From positions 100,142,963 through 100,206,962 of the forward strand of contig NC_083570.1 in assembly GCF_027579695.1 (NCBI RefSeq): a DNA stretch of 64,000 bases, read 5' to 3'. How positions within the stretch are numbered: the stretch's first letter is position 1; every line of letters begins with the position of its first letter. Made by a program: the position numbers and the translations under genes. The stretch is from Neoarius graeffei. Taxonomy: Eukaryota; Chordata; Actinopteri; Siluriformes; Ariidae. Below are positions 1 through 9,607 of this stretch, piece after piece. Below the pieces are notes generated by a model. The model saw only the letters and a list, made by a program, of their open reading frames with translations. It searched no databases and was not told the DNA's origin.

Positions 1-72
1 AAAAAAAGAAGTAATCTTCCTCTGCCCCGGACAGTCTTTGGCTTTCTTCCGTTTCGTGCCGCGGGATGACAT
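1..72 (-). CDS. Partial N-terminus with PIP-box motif, runs off window
   Basis: An ATG at 72 opens 24 codons that continue past the left edge. The peptide is rich in Lys/Arg (residues 7-12) and ends QRKITSFF. This matches the PCNA-interacting-protein box Q-x-x-h-x-x-a-a exactly: Q17, I20, F23, F24. Proteins with this box near the N-terminus bind PCNA at replication forks, DNA ligase I and UNG being examples. Many hAT transposases also begin with a similar basic stretch followed by 'SFF'. The frame lies about 140 bp from a TCTCGCGAGA promoter motif, as expected for a first exon. A second frame starting at about 134 is also open to the edge, so the frame choice rests on the motif alone. I do not recognise the gene. 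Confidence 0.33.
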   Translation of the reverse strand, partial: MSSRGTKRKKAKDCPGQRKITSFF

Positions 73-204
73 CTTTAAATGCCCAAGTGTCAACAAAAAC
101 AACTCGCGAACTACTTCTGTCAAAAACTCCCATGCCGGTGGGTGAAAGGTCATTCAGTCTCGAGAAATCTCGCTCTACAAGTCAGCTGACCTTGTATGTA
201 ACCC

Positions 205-262
205 ATGTCAAATCTCGCGAGAGCAGCCGCGACAAGTAAACAACTAAACAACATGGCGCCTC
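205..262. promoter_or_regulatory. Candidate CpG-type promoter core (TCTCGCGAGA plus YY1-like site)
   Basis: A perfect TCTCGCGAGA palindrome lies at 213-222. This is a known activator motif of vertebrate CpG-island promoters. About 30 bp downstream is AACATGGCGCC (about 250-260), resembling a YY1 site that overlaps a start codon. The flanks (100-260) are rich in CG dinucleotides compared with most of the window. The divergent frame at 72 (minus) would be one target. On the plus strand the ATG at 253 opens only 22 codons and could be an upstream ORF or a short first exon. Promoter activity is inferred. Confidence 0.35.
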
Positions 263-330
263 AGTCTGGGAAACGCCAATTCGGATTGTTTTTGCACCGT
301 CTGGCGGTGTATCTACTATGATTGGAATAT

Positions 331-1160
331 TTCTGGAGTAATTATAACGTATTTGATGATCAGACAGATTGCCATGTGGTGTTGCTGGGATGTTTTCACG
401 GAGAAAAGATCGTTTTGAGATCGACTGCATGTTGTGCAGTAGCATATAAGTGCATGGCCTAAGTGTGACTTGGGGTTCAATCGGCATTTCAGTAAGAGGG
501 CGCAGCGCCCCTGTTCCCCGGTTTAGACGAAAGCCTGTACATGCCTTCTGGTGAATCCTCAGCTAATAAATTACTAACTGTAAAATACCTGCAAAATATA
601 TATGAAATTTCCCTCCAGATGTGTGCGCGCTTGACTTTCTCAGCTCCCCTCTGTAGTACGCTGCCTGGCTCTGTAACATAACTACATATGCTACGGCATG
701 GTCATGTGGTCCGGCTCAGCCAATCAGAGCACGAGAATCGATCAACAAATATGGCGTCACTTCTGGTCATGACCCGAATCGAAGACAATTTCATGGTGGA
801 ATAATTAAATTTGCAGCAAATTATGGGCAGCGGAGACTAGCTATATAAAAATCGCTTGAACATTCGAAAGAAAGGTTTTGTTTTTTTCTTTTCTGGACTC
901 AAGTTGCTGGCGCAACCCATTTTTGTCTGCAGTGCTTGTGGACATCTCTGCTGAAGACATAAAAACGATGAAATAAAGATATGGAACATAAGACTCCATA
1001 TATTTTACAGAATTAGAGTATGTGGTAAAAGAAAAAAAAAAGTGTTAAAAAACAAAATGGTTCATAATTTAGATTCTTCAGCATATCCAGTGTTGACCTC
1101 GATGACGCTTTGTACACTATGGAGCACTTGCATGTGACGTCACAGCCGATCCAGATTGTG
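331..1160. other. Gene-free stretch
   Basis: No supported coding region. It holds a GC-rich patch (500-530), a TATATAAAA box (about 841-849) and an AATAAA (972-977). These could belong to a decayed transcription unit, but no reading frame ties them together. Confidence 0.4.
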
Positions 1161-1249
1161 ACAGACGCCATCTTGTCGGTCAAACGCCATATTTCCGCCT
1201 TCTAGTTCTACTTCTGCTTCTACCTTTTCTTCTGGAAAACCCTACTACA

Positions 1250-1690
1250 ACGGCTGCGGCTACAAGCTCTCCCTACCTGTGCACGTTTTTTGTGTTTTTC
1301 GTGTGTATTTTTGCGTGTTGTTCGTCTGTACCGGACTTCAATATCCACTACAACCGTATGGACTTACTGGACATTGGTTTCCAGCAGAAAATGACGGTTT
1401 GTAGCGATTTCCATCGCATGCACAACATTCCAGACGAGATAGCGAGACCAGCGGGGTCTCCGTGGATTGTTATCGGGTCTGGCAGGCGAAGGAGGCGGCG
1501 TCGGGAGCGGAAGCAAAAGCGAGGCTGCAGGCAGAGCCGGCCTGTTGACTAAGCTCAGAAAACAGCCACTCAAACCTCCACTGCCGCCTCTACCTCTCCA
1601 ACGCCAGATCCATGGTAAACAAGACAGACGATTTGGAATTATCTTATTCTATAATCGGCTGGTCAGTGCTATACTAGATAATACTTAAGT
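1250..1690 (+). pseudogene. 5' fragment of an L2/CR1-type LINE (start of ORF2)
   Basis: From about 1359 the plus strand encodes a peptide with the Arg-rich run RRRRRRRERKQKRGCR and then, after a frame change near 1531, AGLLTKLRK-QPLKPPLPPLPL and SNARSMVNKTDDLEL. This layout (Arg cluster, 'GCRAGL', 'PLPPLPLSNARS..NK.D.L') is the usual lead-in to the APE endonuclease domain of fish L2/CR1-type LINEs. The element stops at about 1690, so the endonuclease catalytic residues, reverse transcriptase and tail are absent. A 5'-only fragment is unusual for a LINE, because truncation normally removes the 5' end. It implies a later deletion or capture inside the surrounding transposon. Confidence 0.6.
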
Positions 1691-1723
1691 GACTTACCCA
1701 TCCAATGAGGATTATTTTCTTGT

Positions 1724-2014
1724 TTACAAGATGCCGCGGCTGACAAATCCTGAATTTCTGTAAAGATAACTGTCCAGAGATTTATAAGCACGCAGTGCTT
1801 CACCACTGAACAGCGAGGGAAAGTTTATGAGGTAATTATACACGTCCGGGTATTCCACCTCCGGCAGTTCAAAATCCACCGACACGGTCGTGAAAACTCC
1901 GTCCGGAAAGCCATAAGGGTCACTAATCTGTAGATCATTTATTTTAGACATATATCTAGTTGTCTGTTCATTAGAAAAATGAGCCGTGTAGTCCGTCGGT
2001 TGAAATTGATCCAT
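1724..2014 (-). pseudogene. Transposon-associated N-terminal domain (MDQFQPTDYTAHF...)
   Basis: The ATG at 2014 gives 96 codons: MDQFQPTDYTAHFS, an aromatic/acidic middle, VEYPDVYNYLINFPSLFS, then LRAYKSLDSYLYRNSGFV. From memory this resembles the first domain of large fish predicted proteins that carry SWIM or YqaJ-type domains and sit with THAP domains in transposons. In those proteins 'SLEAY..F.SGWV' continues into a second exon. Here the frame stops soon after SGFV. A splice donor was not clearly seen, so it is likely a detached exon. No catalytic residues lie in this part. Function is unknown; the family link is by recalled pattern only. Confidence 0.45.
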
Positions 2015-2066
2015 TCTGTACACGAGTGCAGCAGTATTCAGCTGTGTTTTTGACCGACAAGATGGC

Positions 2067-2527
2067 GGCTGTGTACTTTCCGGTCACGTGACTGCAAGAT
2101 CTCTATTGACATTCTCTTAACCAGCTTCATGAGGTGATCACCTGGAATGCTTTTCAATTAATAGGTGTGTCTCGTCAAAAGGTCATTTGCGGCTTAATTT
2201 CTTGCCGCCTTAATGCAGTTGAGATTAAAACAATAAACAAACAGTAAATAGCCTTATTCCATCCACAACTGTAGTAATCCTGCAGGGCCTGAATTTGGGT
2301 GTGGGATTGCGGGTATCGCGCATATTTTTTTAATTCCTGCACCTTTAACGATTCTAATGCGAGAGATTCCCACACATTACTGCATTGCCTGACAACGTCA
2401 ATCTAATAATGGATCAATGTGAATGCGCGACTACCTTCTGTTCTCAAGGTTACTTGAATTGAACCGTCCTTTTACTGACTGACCCCCCTCTCCCCCTGTA
2501 GCCTACTCAGGAAAAAAAAAGCCAGCA

Positions 2528-2528
<1 letters not shown>
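2067..2528. other. Gene-free stretch
   Basis: AT-rich intergenic DNA without a supportable reading frame or a recognised repeat. Confidence 0.4.

Positions 2529-2561
<33 letters not shown>
2529..2561. repeat. (AC)n microsatellite
   Basis: An uninterrupted dinucleotide run of about 16 AC units. Confidence 0.97.
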
Positions 2562-2562
<1 letters not shown>

Positions 2563-2605
2563 CGCGTGCAGCCTTCCTCTCTCGGACTTTTGCTGTAAAA
2601 CAAAC

Positions 2606-2695
2606 ATGGACCGCTGGCTAAAACGTACAAGTGCAGTGGCAGAAGTTTCCCCTGCTAAGAGGAAAACTCCTGAATCCGATGGATGGTGGGAATAG
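2606..2695 (+). pseudogene. hAT-like transposase N-terminal scrap (MDRWLKR...)
   Basis: ATG at 2606, stop at 2693-2695, 29 codons. The start MDRWLKRTSA and the basic PAKRKTPES resemble the N-terminus of fish hAT/ZNF862-like transposases, which begin with a Trp-Leu-Lys motif followed by a nuclear-localisation stretch. No zinc finger or catalytic domain follows, so at most this is the first piece of a deleted element. A terminal-repeat-like sequence, CAGGGCCCGTTTACACGAGG, occurs at about 3209 and might be one end of the same element. The pairing is inference. Confidence 0.3.
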
Positions 2696-2699
2696 CAGT

Positions 2700-3257
2700 G
2701 TGAGTGATACCATTGAGAATACACAGGACAAGACAGCTAACGTTAATGTCGACGTTGCAAAGGGGATTAGATCAGAGCATGGCTATAAGAAAAAAGTATT
2801 TACAAGGAAAAGCAAAGGACACCGATGCTGACAAAAGAGATGACCACTAGGAGAAAGAGTAGGAAAGACTACATGTGCAGGCCTACACATTAAGCATTTA
2901 CCACTGGTGGCCCATTGGGCCAGTGGAATTGAAAAGTTACTGGCCCAAATGAAAAATGTGGTGGCCCAAATGCGTGTGGTACCTGAACCACAGCTGCCAC
3001 AAGCAGCTGGTGCTTGCAAAAAGAGGGGGGTCCGGGGGCCCTCCCCCGTAAAATTTTGATTTTTCAATTCATATTCGTGCATTCTGGTGCATTTTAAGGT
3101 GAAATTAATGAAAATAAGATTATTCATATTTTGCTAACATTATTATATCTTTATTGTTTGCTCACATTGAAATTTTATTGTTTGCATTCCTTGTTCTATC
3201 AATTTCTCAGGGCCCGTTTACACGAGGACGCTGTCGGGGTAAATTTAAAATCACCTA
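2700..3257. other. Gene-free stretch with a candidate transposon end
   Basis: Nothing coding. GGCCCA repeats occur at about 2908-2975 and GGGGGTCCGGGGGCCCTCCC at 3026-3046. A CAGGGCCCGTTTACACG motif at about 3209 looks like the end of a DNA transposon later split by the Tc1 insertion. Confidence 0.35.
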
Positions 3258-3426
3258 CAACCCCGATTCCAAAAAAGTTGGGACAAAGTACAAATTGTAA
3301 ATAAAAACGGAATGCAATGATGTGGAAGTTTCAAAATTCCATATTTTATTCAGAATAGAACATAGATGACATATCAAATGTTTAAACTGAGAAAATGTAT
3401 CATTTAAAGAGAAAAATTAGGTGATT

Positions 3427-4494
3427 TTAAATTTCATGACAACACATCTCAAAAAAGTTGGGACAAGGCCATGTTTCCCACTGTGAGACATCCCCTTTTC
3501 TCTTTACAACAGTCTGTAAACGTCTGGGGACTGAGGAGACAAGTTGCTCAAGTTTAGGGATAGGAATGTTAACCCATTCTTGTCTAATGTAGGATTCTAG
3601 TTGCTCAACTGTCTTAGGTCTTTTTTGTCGTATCTTCCGTTTTATGATGCGCTAAATGTTTTCTATGGGTGAAAGATCTGGACTGCAGGCTGGCCAGTTC
3701 AGTACCCGGACCCTTCTTCTACGCAGCCATGATGCTGTAATTGATGCAGTATGTGGTTTGGCATTGTCATGTTGGAAAATGCAAGGTCTTCCCTGAAAGA
3801 GACGTCGTCTGGATGGGAGCATATGTTGCTCTAGAACCTGGATATACCTTTCAGCATTGATGGGGTCTTTCCAGATGTGTAAGCTGCCCATGCCACACGC
3901 ACTAATGCAGCCCCATACCATCAGAGATGCAGGCTTCTGAACTGAGCGCTGATAACAACTTGGGTCGTCCTTCTCCTCTTTAGTCCGAATGACACGGCGT
4001 CCCTGATTTCCATAAAGAACTTCAAATTTTGATTCATCTGACCACAGAACAGTTTTCCACTTTGCCACAGTCCATTTTAAATGAGCCTTGGCCCAGAGAA
4101 GACGTCTGCGCTTCTGGATCGTGTTTAGATACGGCTTCTTCTTTGAACTATAGAGTTTTAGCTGGCAGCGGCGGATGGCGCGGTGAATTGTGTTCACAGA
4201 TAATGTTCTCTGGAAATATTCCTGAGCCCATTTTGTGATTTCCAATACAGAAGCATGCCTGTATGTGATGCAGTGCCGTCTAAGGGCCCGAAGATCACGG
4301 GCACCCAGTATGGTTTTCCGGCCTTGACCCTTACGCACAGAGATTCTTCCAGATTCTCTGAATCTTTTGATGATATTATGCACTGTAGATGATATGTTCA
4401 AACTCTTTGCAATTTTACACTGTCGAACTCCTTTCTGATATTGCTCCACTATTTGTCGGCGCAGAATTAGGGGGATTGGTGATCCTCTTCCCAT
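3427..4494 (-). pseudogene. Tc1 transposase, DD34E, one nonsense codon
   Basis: The ATG at 4494 ([19 protein letters not shown]) starts the paired helix-turn-helix DNA-binding region, which includes the [17 protein letters not shown] segment. The catalytic core follows: first Asp in [11 protein letters not shown], second Asp in [11 protein letters not shown], and Glu in SPDLSPIEN, with 34 residues between the last two (DD34E). The frame is open for 280 codons and then meets TAG at 3652-3654, where relatives have the Trp of 'ENIW'. It continues in frame (RIIKRKIRQKRPKTVEQLE) to a stop at 3427-3429. A total of 355 codons is near the family's usual 340. With a single in-frame stop it is a recently dead copy that would have cut and pasted the element at TA sites. 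Confidence 0.93.
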
Positions 4495-4882
4495 CTTTAC
4501 TTCTAAGAGCCGCTGCCACTCCAACGCTACGTTCACACTGCAAGGCTTAATGCTCAATTCCGATTTTTTTGTGAAATCTGATTTTTTTGTGAGGTCGTTC
4601 ACATTAACAAATATATGCGACTTGTATGTGATCCTCAGTATGAACGAAAAGCGACCTAAAAGTGTTCCGCATGCGCATTGCAGGATACGACGACGTCACA
4701 CGCAGTGAGCATGGCCAGTGTTTACGGAAGTAAAACCGCCCGGTTGCGGTATGACCCATCCAATCTAGCTTGAATAGCTGCATCCCCCCAAATGGAAATC
4801 AGCTCCCTAACCTCTGCGTCCTTCCATTGAGAAGATTCAGAACGTTCACAACCTGAAGCGTCCCTCGCACTGATGTCATGCG

Positions 4883-5252
4883 CAGGGGCGCAGATATGTT
4901 TTTTGAACTGGGAGGGACAAAGCTGCCAGCAAACCAGCCCCAACCCCGATATGCCTGTCAAACTTGTTGTTAGTAACCATAGCAACCAAGCTCGAGCTCG
5001 CAACCTGTGCAGTCTGCGCAGCTCAACCAACCGAATATCAGTCTTTGTTTTATGTGAGTTGTTGCAACTATGTATACACTGCTGTGCACCTCAATAAACC
5101 GAATGGTAATTAGTCTTTTGATTTTTCCATGAGGTTTGCCTTATGCAAAGAAAGACAGCATAGATGTTTTTTCCTCCCTATAAGTGGGGGGGACCGAACG
5201 AGGTGAATTTAAATCTGGGTGGGACGAGTCCCACCCTCTATCTGCACCCGTG
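4883..5252. mobile_element. Short hAT-type element, copy 1 (CAGGGGCGCAGATA ends)
   Basis: It begins CAGGGGCGCAGATA and ends TATCTGCACCCGTG, the inverted form with changes. Flanking octamers GTCATGCG (4875-4882) and ATTATGCG (5253-5260) agree at 6 of 8 positions, the duplication length of hAT elements. The near-identical copy at 59064-59459 has perfect duplications. There is no transposase gene, so it is a MITE mobilised in trans. It contains an AATAAA-like motif (about 5093) and the conserved line GTGGGACGAGTCCCACC. Confidence 0.85.
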
Positions 5253-6026
5253 ATTATGCGCCATGTTGTTGTAACTTTTTTTGAGAGACCCGCCGCCTAC
5301 TTCAGCGCAGAATAGTGACGTTTGTGGCTTGTTGATGACGTGTAAGTCGGATGAATGCGACCTGGCGGTTCAGACTGAAGTCGCATATGAAAAGAGCGGA
5401 TAGGAATCGGAATTAGGACCACATAAGAGCAATTCCAGCGTTATGGACGTGACACTTGAACTCAAAATGGCAACAAATGACCCAGTGCATGTTTTATTGT
5501 CTCCCAGTATTTAAACAGGTGTTGCATATTTTAAGGCTGTACCATACTGGAGAAGTGATAGAACAAGAACAATTCCCATAGTACATCTAGGGCATGCCAG
5601 AAAATGCCAATAAAAGATGCGTTATGGACGTGACAGAAAAAGTATCACTTTTCTTGGGTGACTGTACATTTTTATCAAACTCTGTGAAATTGTAAACCTA
5701 ATGTCGAAATGGAGATAGCCATTTGATAGAGGGGTCCAAGGTGAATATTAAAAAATCTTTGTTTAAAATATTTTGTATTTCATGCAGAGTTTCGGAAGGA
5801 AAAGTCAGCGTTATGGATGTGACGCGTCTGAAATAGACATGGCATATGTTTAGAAAATCAGCAATTTAACCACCATAACCCTTTGAAAAACTCTCTAAAT
5901 ATCAGCTAAAACTATCAAAGTTCTTAAATAATATTTAGGATGGCTATTGTTTTGCTGTTTTGTGGATTTTAGCATACATTTCTGTGGCTTGTGGCAATAA
6001 TATAGAATTGTACATGATCAAAGTTG
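5253..6026. repeat. Thrice-repeated 16-mer GCGTTATGGACGTGAC in gene-free DNA
   Basis: GCGTTATGGACGTGAC lies at 5438-5453 and 5619-5634, and with one change at 5808-5823, giving steps of 181 and 189 bp. The sequence between copies is not obviously repeated. No gene is seen. The motif contains an ACGTGAC core like an E-box/CRE half. It may be a diverged tandem repeat or transposase-binding sites of the host transposon. Confidence 0.6.
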
Positions 6027-6404
6027 GGGCGGCACGGTGGTGTAGTGGTTAGCACTGTCGCCTCACAGCAAGAAGGTCCTGGGTTCGAGCCCTGGGTCCG
6101 GCGAGGGTCTTTCTGTGTGGAGTTTGCATGTTCTCCCCGTGTCCGCGTGGGTTTCCTCCGGGTGCTCCGGTTTCCCCCACAGTCCAAAGACATGCAGGTT
6201 AGGTTAACTGGTGACTCTAAATTGAGCGTAGGTGTGAATGTGAGTGTGAATGGTTGTCTGTGTCTATGTGTCAGCCCTGTGATGACCTGGCGACTTGTCC
6301 AGGGTGTACCCCGCCTTTCGCCCATAGTCAGCTGGGATAGGCTCCAGCTTGCCTGCGACCCTGTAGAAGGATAAAGCGGCTAGAGATAATGAGAATGAGA
6401 TGAG
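6027..6404 (+). mobile_element. SINE-A (tRNA-headed, GATGA tail), full length
   Basis: The head carries Pol III promoter boxes: box A TGGTGTAGTGGTTAGCAC and box B GGGTTCGAGCC. The body then has the 'AGTCCAAAGACATGCAGG' segment, the 'GGGATAGGCTCCAGC' segment and an ATGAGATGAG tail. A 13-bp target duplication, ATGATCAAAGTTG, lies at 6014-6026 and 6405-6417. This defines the family (Mermaid-like in fish) used for the other SINE-A calls here. Confidence 0.95.
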
Positions 6405-6803
6405 ATGATCAAAGTTGATTTTAGCTTGGGTTTTACATTATAAGAAAGAAAGACTGACAGTGACATATTAGGTTGGTTACAAATTGGTTCAACTTATTCA
6501 CATCTGTAAAATACAGGCCTAGGTGAGATCTCTGGGAGTGGTTTTGATGTATTACATGTTGCTTTACTTTTGCATGGTGAGGTTGACATTTACATGGAAT
6601 TGCCCATATATCCAAACGGCCTGGGTCGGATTTGAAAAAATCGGATCTGTGTCGTTCATATTGTCAATAAAAGATCGGATACAGGTCACATATGGGCGAA
6701 AAAATCGGATTTGAGTCACTTCAGCCTGCAGTGTGAACGTAGCCCAAGATGCTCTTTTTATACCCAGTCATGTTAATGACCTATTGCCAATTGACCTAAT
6801 GAG

Positions 6804-6931
6804 TCAGCCCTGTGATGACCTGGCGACTTGTCCAGGGTGTACCCCGCCTTTCGCCCGTAGTCAGCTGGGATAGGCTGCAGCTTGCCTGCGACCCTGTAGA
6901 AGGATAAAGCGGCTACAGATAATGAGATGAG
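6804..6931 (+). mobile_element. SINE-A, 5'-truncated
   Basis: Only the 3' half ('TCAGCCCTGTGATGACC' to the GATGA tail) is present. It is inserted in the right part of the Tc1, with a short ATGAG repeat at each side. Confidence 0.85.
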
Positions 6932-7210
6932 ATGAGTTGCAATTTGGTCCTCCAGCTGTTCCTTTTTTGTACCTTTAACTTTTCCAGCCTCTTATTGCCC
7001 CTGTCCCAACTTTTTTGAGATGTGTTGCTGTCATGAAATTTCAAATGAGCCAATATTTGGCATGAAATTTCAAAACGTCTCACTTTCGACATTTGATATG
7101 TTGTCTATGTTCTATTGTGAATACAATATCAGTTTGAGATTTGTAAATTATTGCATTGTTTTTATTTACAATTTGTACTTTGTCCCAACTTTTTTGGAAT
7201 CGGGGTTGTA

Positions 7211-7312
7211 ATTTTTCTCTTTACATGATACATTTTCTCAGTTTAAACATGTGATATGTCATCTATGTTCTATTCTGAATAAAATATGGAATTTTTGGAA
7301 TCGGGGTTGTAT
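7211..7312. mobile_element. Detached Tc1 terminal repeat
   Basis: Immediately after the right TA of the Tc1, a second partial terminal repeat runs from 'TTTTTCTCTTTACATGATAC' to TTTTTGGAATCGGGGTTGTA. It matches the outer end of the same family, so it is either a solo end from an adjacent insertion or a tandem end duplication. Confidence 0.7.
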
Positions 7313-7398
7313 ATAAAACTATCATACAATGTGATTTACTGGATTTTTTTTTTTAGATTCTGTCTCTCACAGTCTGTAAACAAGTTCAGCTAATTCAC

Positions 7399-7434
<36 letters not shown>

Positions 7435-8159
7435 GGAGACACAGTAAAAAACAAACAAATAGAATTATAAAAATACAACTCAAACCAAGGAATAAAATAT
7501 ATTGTTAACTTTAGTTAGCAAGCTAAACAAGTCCATAACAATCACATTCATGCTAACCCTAAGCAGCTTTCAACAACTCCATGGGTTTAAGTCCAGACTG
7601 ATGTTAGCTAACACTGCCCAGCTATCAATAAACAATAACAGTGTTTATTTTAATTTACCTTTTTAATAAGGGTGTTCAATAACAACAACAGACCTTAGAC
7701 GCTTGGCTTGACTCCTCTGGATGAACACTCAAACACAGACAGCACTAAATAAACCATCCAGGCTGGAAACACTAGTGAAATAAAGCCCTGCTCCTCCAGC
7801 AGCTGCGCTCACTCTCTCTAACCCATTGGAGAATAATGAAACGAGAGCAACAACATCCTGCACGTATTACCAGATTGCGGCTCAATCCCAAATCGCTCTC
7901 TGTTTAAAACCTAGTGCACTTATAAGTGTGTAAACCACCTGAATACCTACCCTACATAGTGCACTCATATAGTGAACACAGAGGCATTTGGGTTTTAACT
8001 AACCGTCCCGGTGCCCGCCTCCAAGTTACAGTGCGTTCATGAGAATCAACACTGCGCCATTCAGCGCATAGCATTAAAATTTAATGAGTTAAAGAAACAG
8101 TACATTCAAATTATCGGGAGGGAAAGTGAAACACAGCGATCCTAGTGGTAGCGTTCCTA
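7313..8159. other. Gene-free stretch with (TG)n at 7402-7430
   Basis: Contains an uninterrupted (TG)n run at 7402-7430. The rest (7431-8159) shows no gene and no recognised repeat. Confidence 0.6.
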
Positions 8160-8171
8160 AACCGAGAGCCA

Positions 8172-8538
8172 CACATCACATTATCTCTAGCCGCTTTATC
8201 CTTCTACAGGGTCGCAGGCAAGCTGGAGCCTATCCCAGCTGACTACGGGCGAAAGGCGGGGTACACCCTGGTCAAGTCGCCAGGTCATCACAGGGCTGAC
8301 ACATACACACAGACAACCATTCACATTCACACCTACGGTCAATTTAGAGTCACCAGTTAACCTAACCTGCATGTCTTTGGACTGTGGGGGAAACCGGAGC
8401 ACCTGGAGGAAACCCACGCGGACACGGGGAGAACATGCAAACTCCGCACAGAAAGGCCCTCGCCGGCCCCGGGGCTCGAACCCAGGACCTTCTTGCTGTG
8501 AGGCGACAGCGCTAACCACTACACCACCGTGCCACCCC
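8172..8538 (-). mobile_element. SINE-A, full length
   Basis: Reverse-strand copy from the tail at 8172 to the tRNA-like head at 8538. The 12-bp target duplication AACCGAGAGCCA lies at 8160-8171 and 8539-8550, unchanged, suggesting a young insertion. Confidence 0.95.
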
Positions 8539-8847
8539 AACCGAGAGCCATACTATTGAAAATCCCATATGCTGCTTTTCCACTACCAACGCGGCTGAGT
8601 CGAGCTGAGTGGGGCTGTTGGAGTTGCATTTCGACTACAACCGCGCTGGCTGGAAGTGGGTGGACACATTGGGTGGAGTTAACGAAAGTGGGTGGACGTC
8701 ACGTGATGTCGTTAGGCGGCTCAAACAGTGACATCAGTGATCTTTTAAGCGGTAGTCTTAATGCCATTGTTGTGTATTATGCCTGATGTCAAGACTCTCG
8801 TCTCTGCGAGCCTACCACACAGACTTAATGCTTGTGTCATTTTTAGG

Positions 8848-9446
8848 GCATACCTAACAACCTGTGCCCCCCATCTGTCCTTCTGAGTTACATGTTGGTC
8901 CTGGGATTGAGATGCTGGCCTCTTCTGCCCCTCGGACCTGCTTGATCCATCCTGGTGCCCTGTGTCTGGTCGGAGTTTTATCGCATCGCTCCTGTGAAGG
9001 ACGGCCCCATGAGGACAGTTGAGGGTTACACCTGGAGGATGCTCTGGACTCTTACAGTAATGCTTTTATGGCTGAGGACTACAGTTGACTTGCTAACTTT
9101 AGGACTGCAGTTGTCATGAACAGTTTTGCACTCAAGTTTCCATCAATGAAGAGTTTATAACATCAACAAAACTTACTTCACGTTAAAACTGTTAATGTTA
9201 TAGTCATGCTGTCTGTTGTTGCCCAAATGAGGATGGGTTCCCTTTTGAGTCTGGTTCCTCTCGAGGTTTCTTCCTCATGTCGTCTGAGGGAGTTTTTCCT
9301 TGCCACCATCACCACAGGCTTGCTCATTGGGGATAGATTAGGGACAAAATTAGCTCATGTTTTAAGTCATTCAAATTCTGTAAAGCTGCTTTGCAACAAT
9401 GTTTATTGTTAAAAGCGCTATACAAATAAACTTGACTTGACTTGAC
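8848..9446 (+). mobile_element. L2-type LINE 3' UTR and tail
   Basis: Matches the 3' UTR of the L2 copies at 51.35-51.85 and 63.6-64.0 kb ('GAGTTACATGTTGGTCCTGGGAT' region onward). It ends AAAAGCGCTATACAAATAAA followed by (CTTGA)n, the classic L2 tail. No coding part is retained, so it is a 5'-truncated retrocopy. Confidence 0.85.
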
Positions 9447-9478
9447 TAGTCTCACAACCCGGATAGTAAACAATAAAC

Positions 9479-9607
9479 ATGGAGGACATGGAGTCGTTAG
9501 TGTTGCTGGTCTTGGTGATGTGGCTTGTTGTCACCGACAACGGCAACAGATACTGGCAAGAGCGTATAGATGAGGCGAGGCGCATAAGGCTTCAGAAATT
9601 CTCGTAA
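9479..9607 (+). CDS. Short N-terminal ORF of the Harbinger-like element
   Basis: ATG at 9479, TAA at 9605-9607, 42 codons. A hydrophobic start (MEDMESLVLLVLVMWLVV) is followed by RYWQERIDEARRIRLQKFS. From memory, Harbinger transposases of fish often begin with a Leu-rich stretch and then an Arg-rich line. It lies inside the terminal repeats of the element and ends early, so it is probably a remnant. The DDE domain is absent. Confidence 0.35.
   Translation: MEDMESLVLLVLVMWLVVTDNGNRYWQERIDEARRIRLQKFS

Larger units (their letters stand above)
1167..2066. repeat. 18-bp inverted repeats bounding a compound insert
   Basis: GCCATCTTGTCGGTCAAA at 1167-1184 recurs inverted and perfect at 2049-2066. 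The sequence outside each copy also resembles the other (GTGACGTCAC versus GTCACGTGAC), which suggests longer decayed terminal repeats. The enclosed 0.9 kb holds the LINE fragment and the minus-strand coding scrap. Target duplications are not clear, so the superfamily is left open. Confidence 0.45.
4525..6743. mobile_element. DNA transposon (GCTACGTTCACACTGCA ends) inside the Tc1
   Basis: GCTACGTTCACACTGCA at 4526-4542 recurs inverted at 6727-6743. Subterminal 'CCGATTTTTT' motifs occur near both ends. The Tc1 sequence CCAA is present on both sides (4521-4524 and 6744-6747), suggesting a short target duplication. No transposase remains, so it is non-autonomous. The superfamily is uncertain: the ends look hAT-like, but no 8-bp duplication is visible. 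It has itself received a short hAT (4883-5252) and a SINE (6027-6404). Confidence 0.75.
3258..7208 (-). mobile_element. Tc1-family transposon with nested insertions
   Basis: Both ends carry the inverted repeat CAACCCCGATTCCAAAAAAG and are flanked by TA (3256-3257 and 7209-7210). Inner copies of 'CTCAAAAAAGTTGGGAC' (about 3448 and, inverted, about 7000) show the long Tc1-type terminal repeat. The transposase is on the minus strand. Without the insert at 4525-6743 and the SINE fragment at 6804-6931 the element would be about 1.6 kb, a normal Tc1 length. Confidence 0.93.

Noticed and set aside
4525-4545. A hAT assignment with an 8-bp target duplication for the 4525-6743 element
   Set aside because: Only CCAA is shared by the two flanks. 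The class was left open.
8196-8540. Frames of about 100-130 residues (HGGVVVSAVASQQEGPGFEP...) at many sites
   Set aside because: These are translations of the SINE-A repeat, seen wherever it occurs and in either strand. They are not genes.
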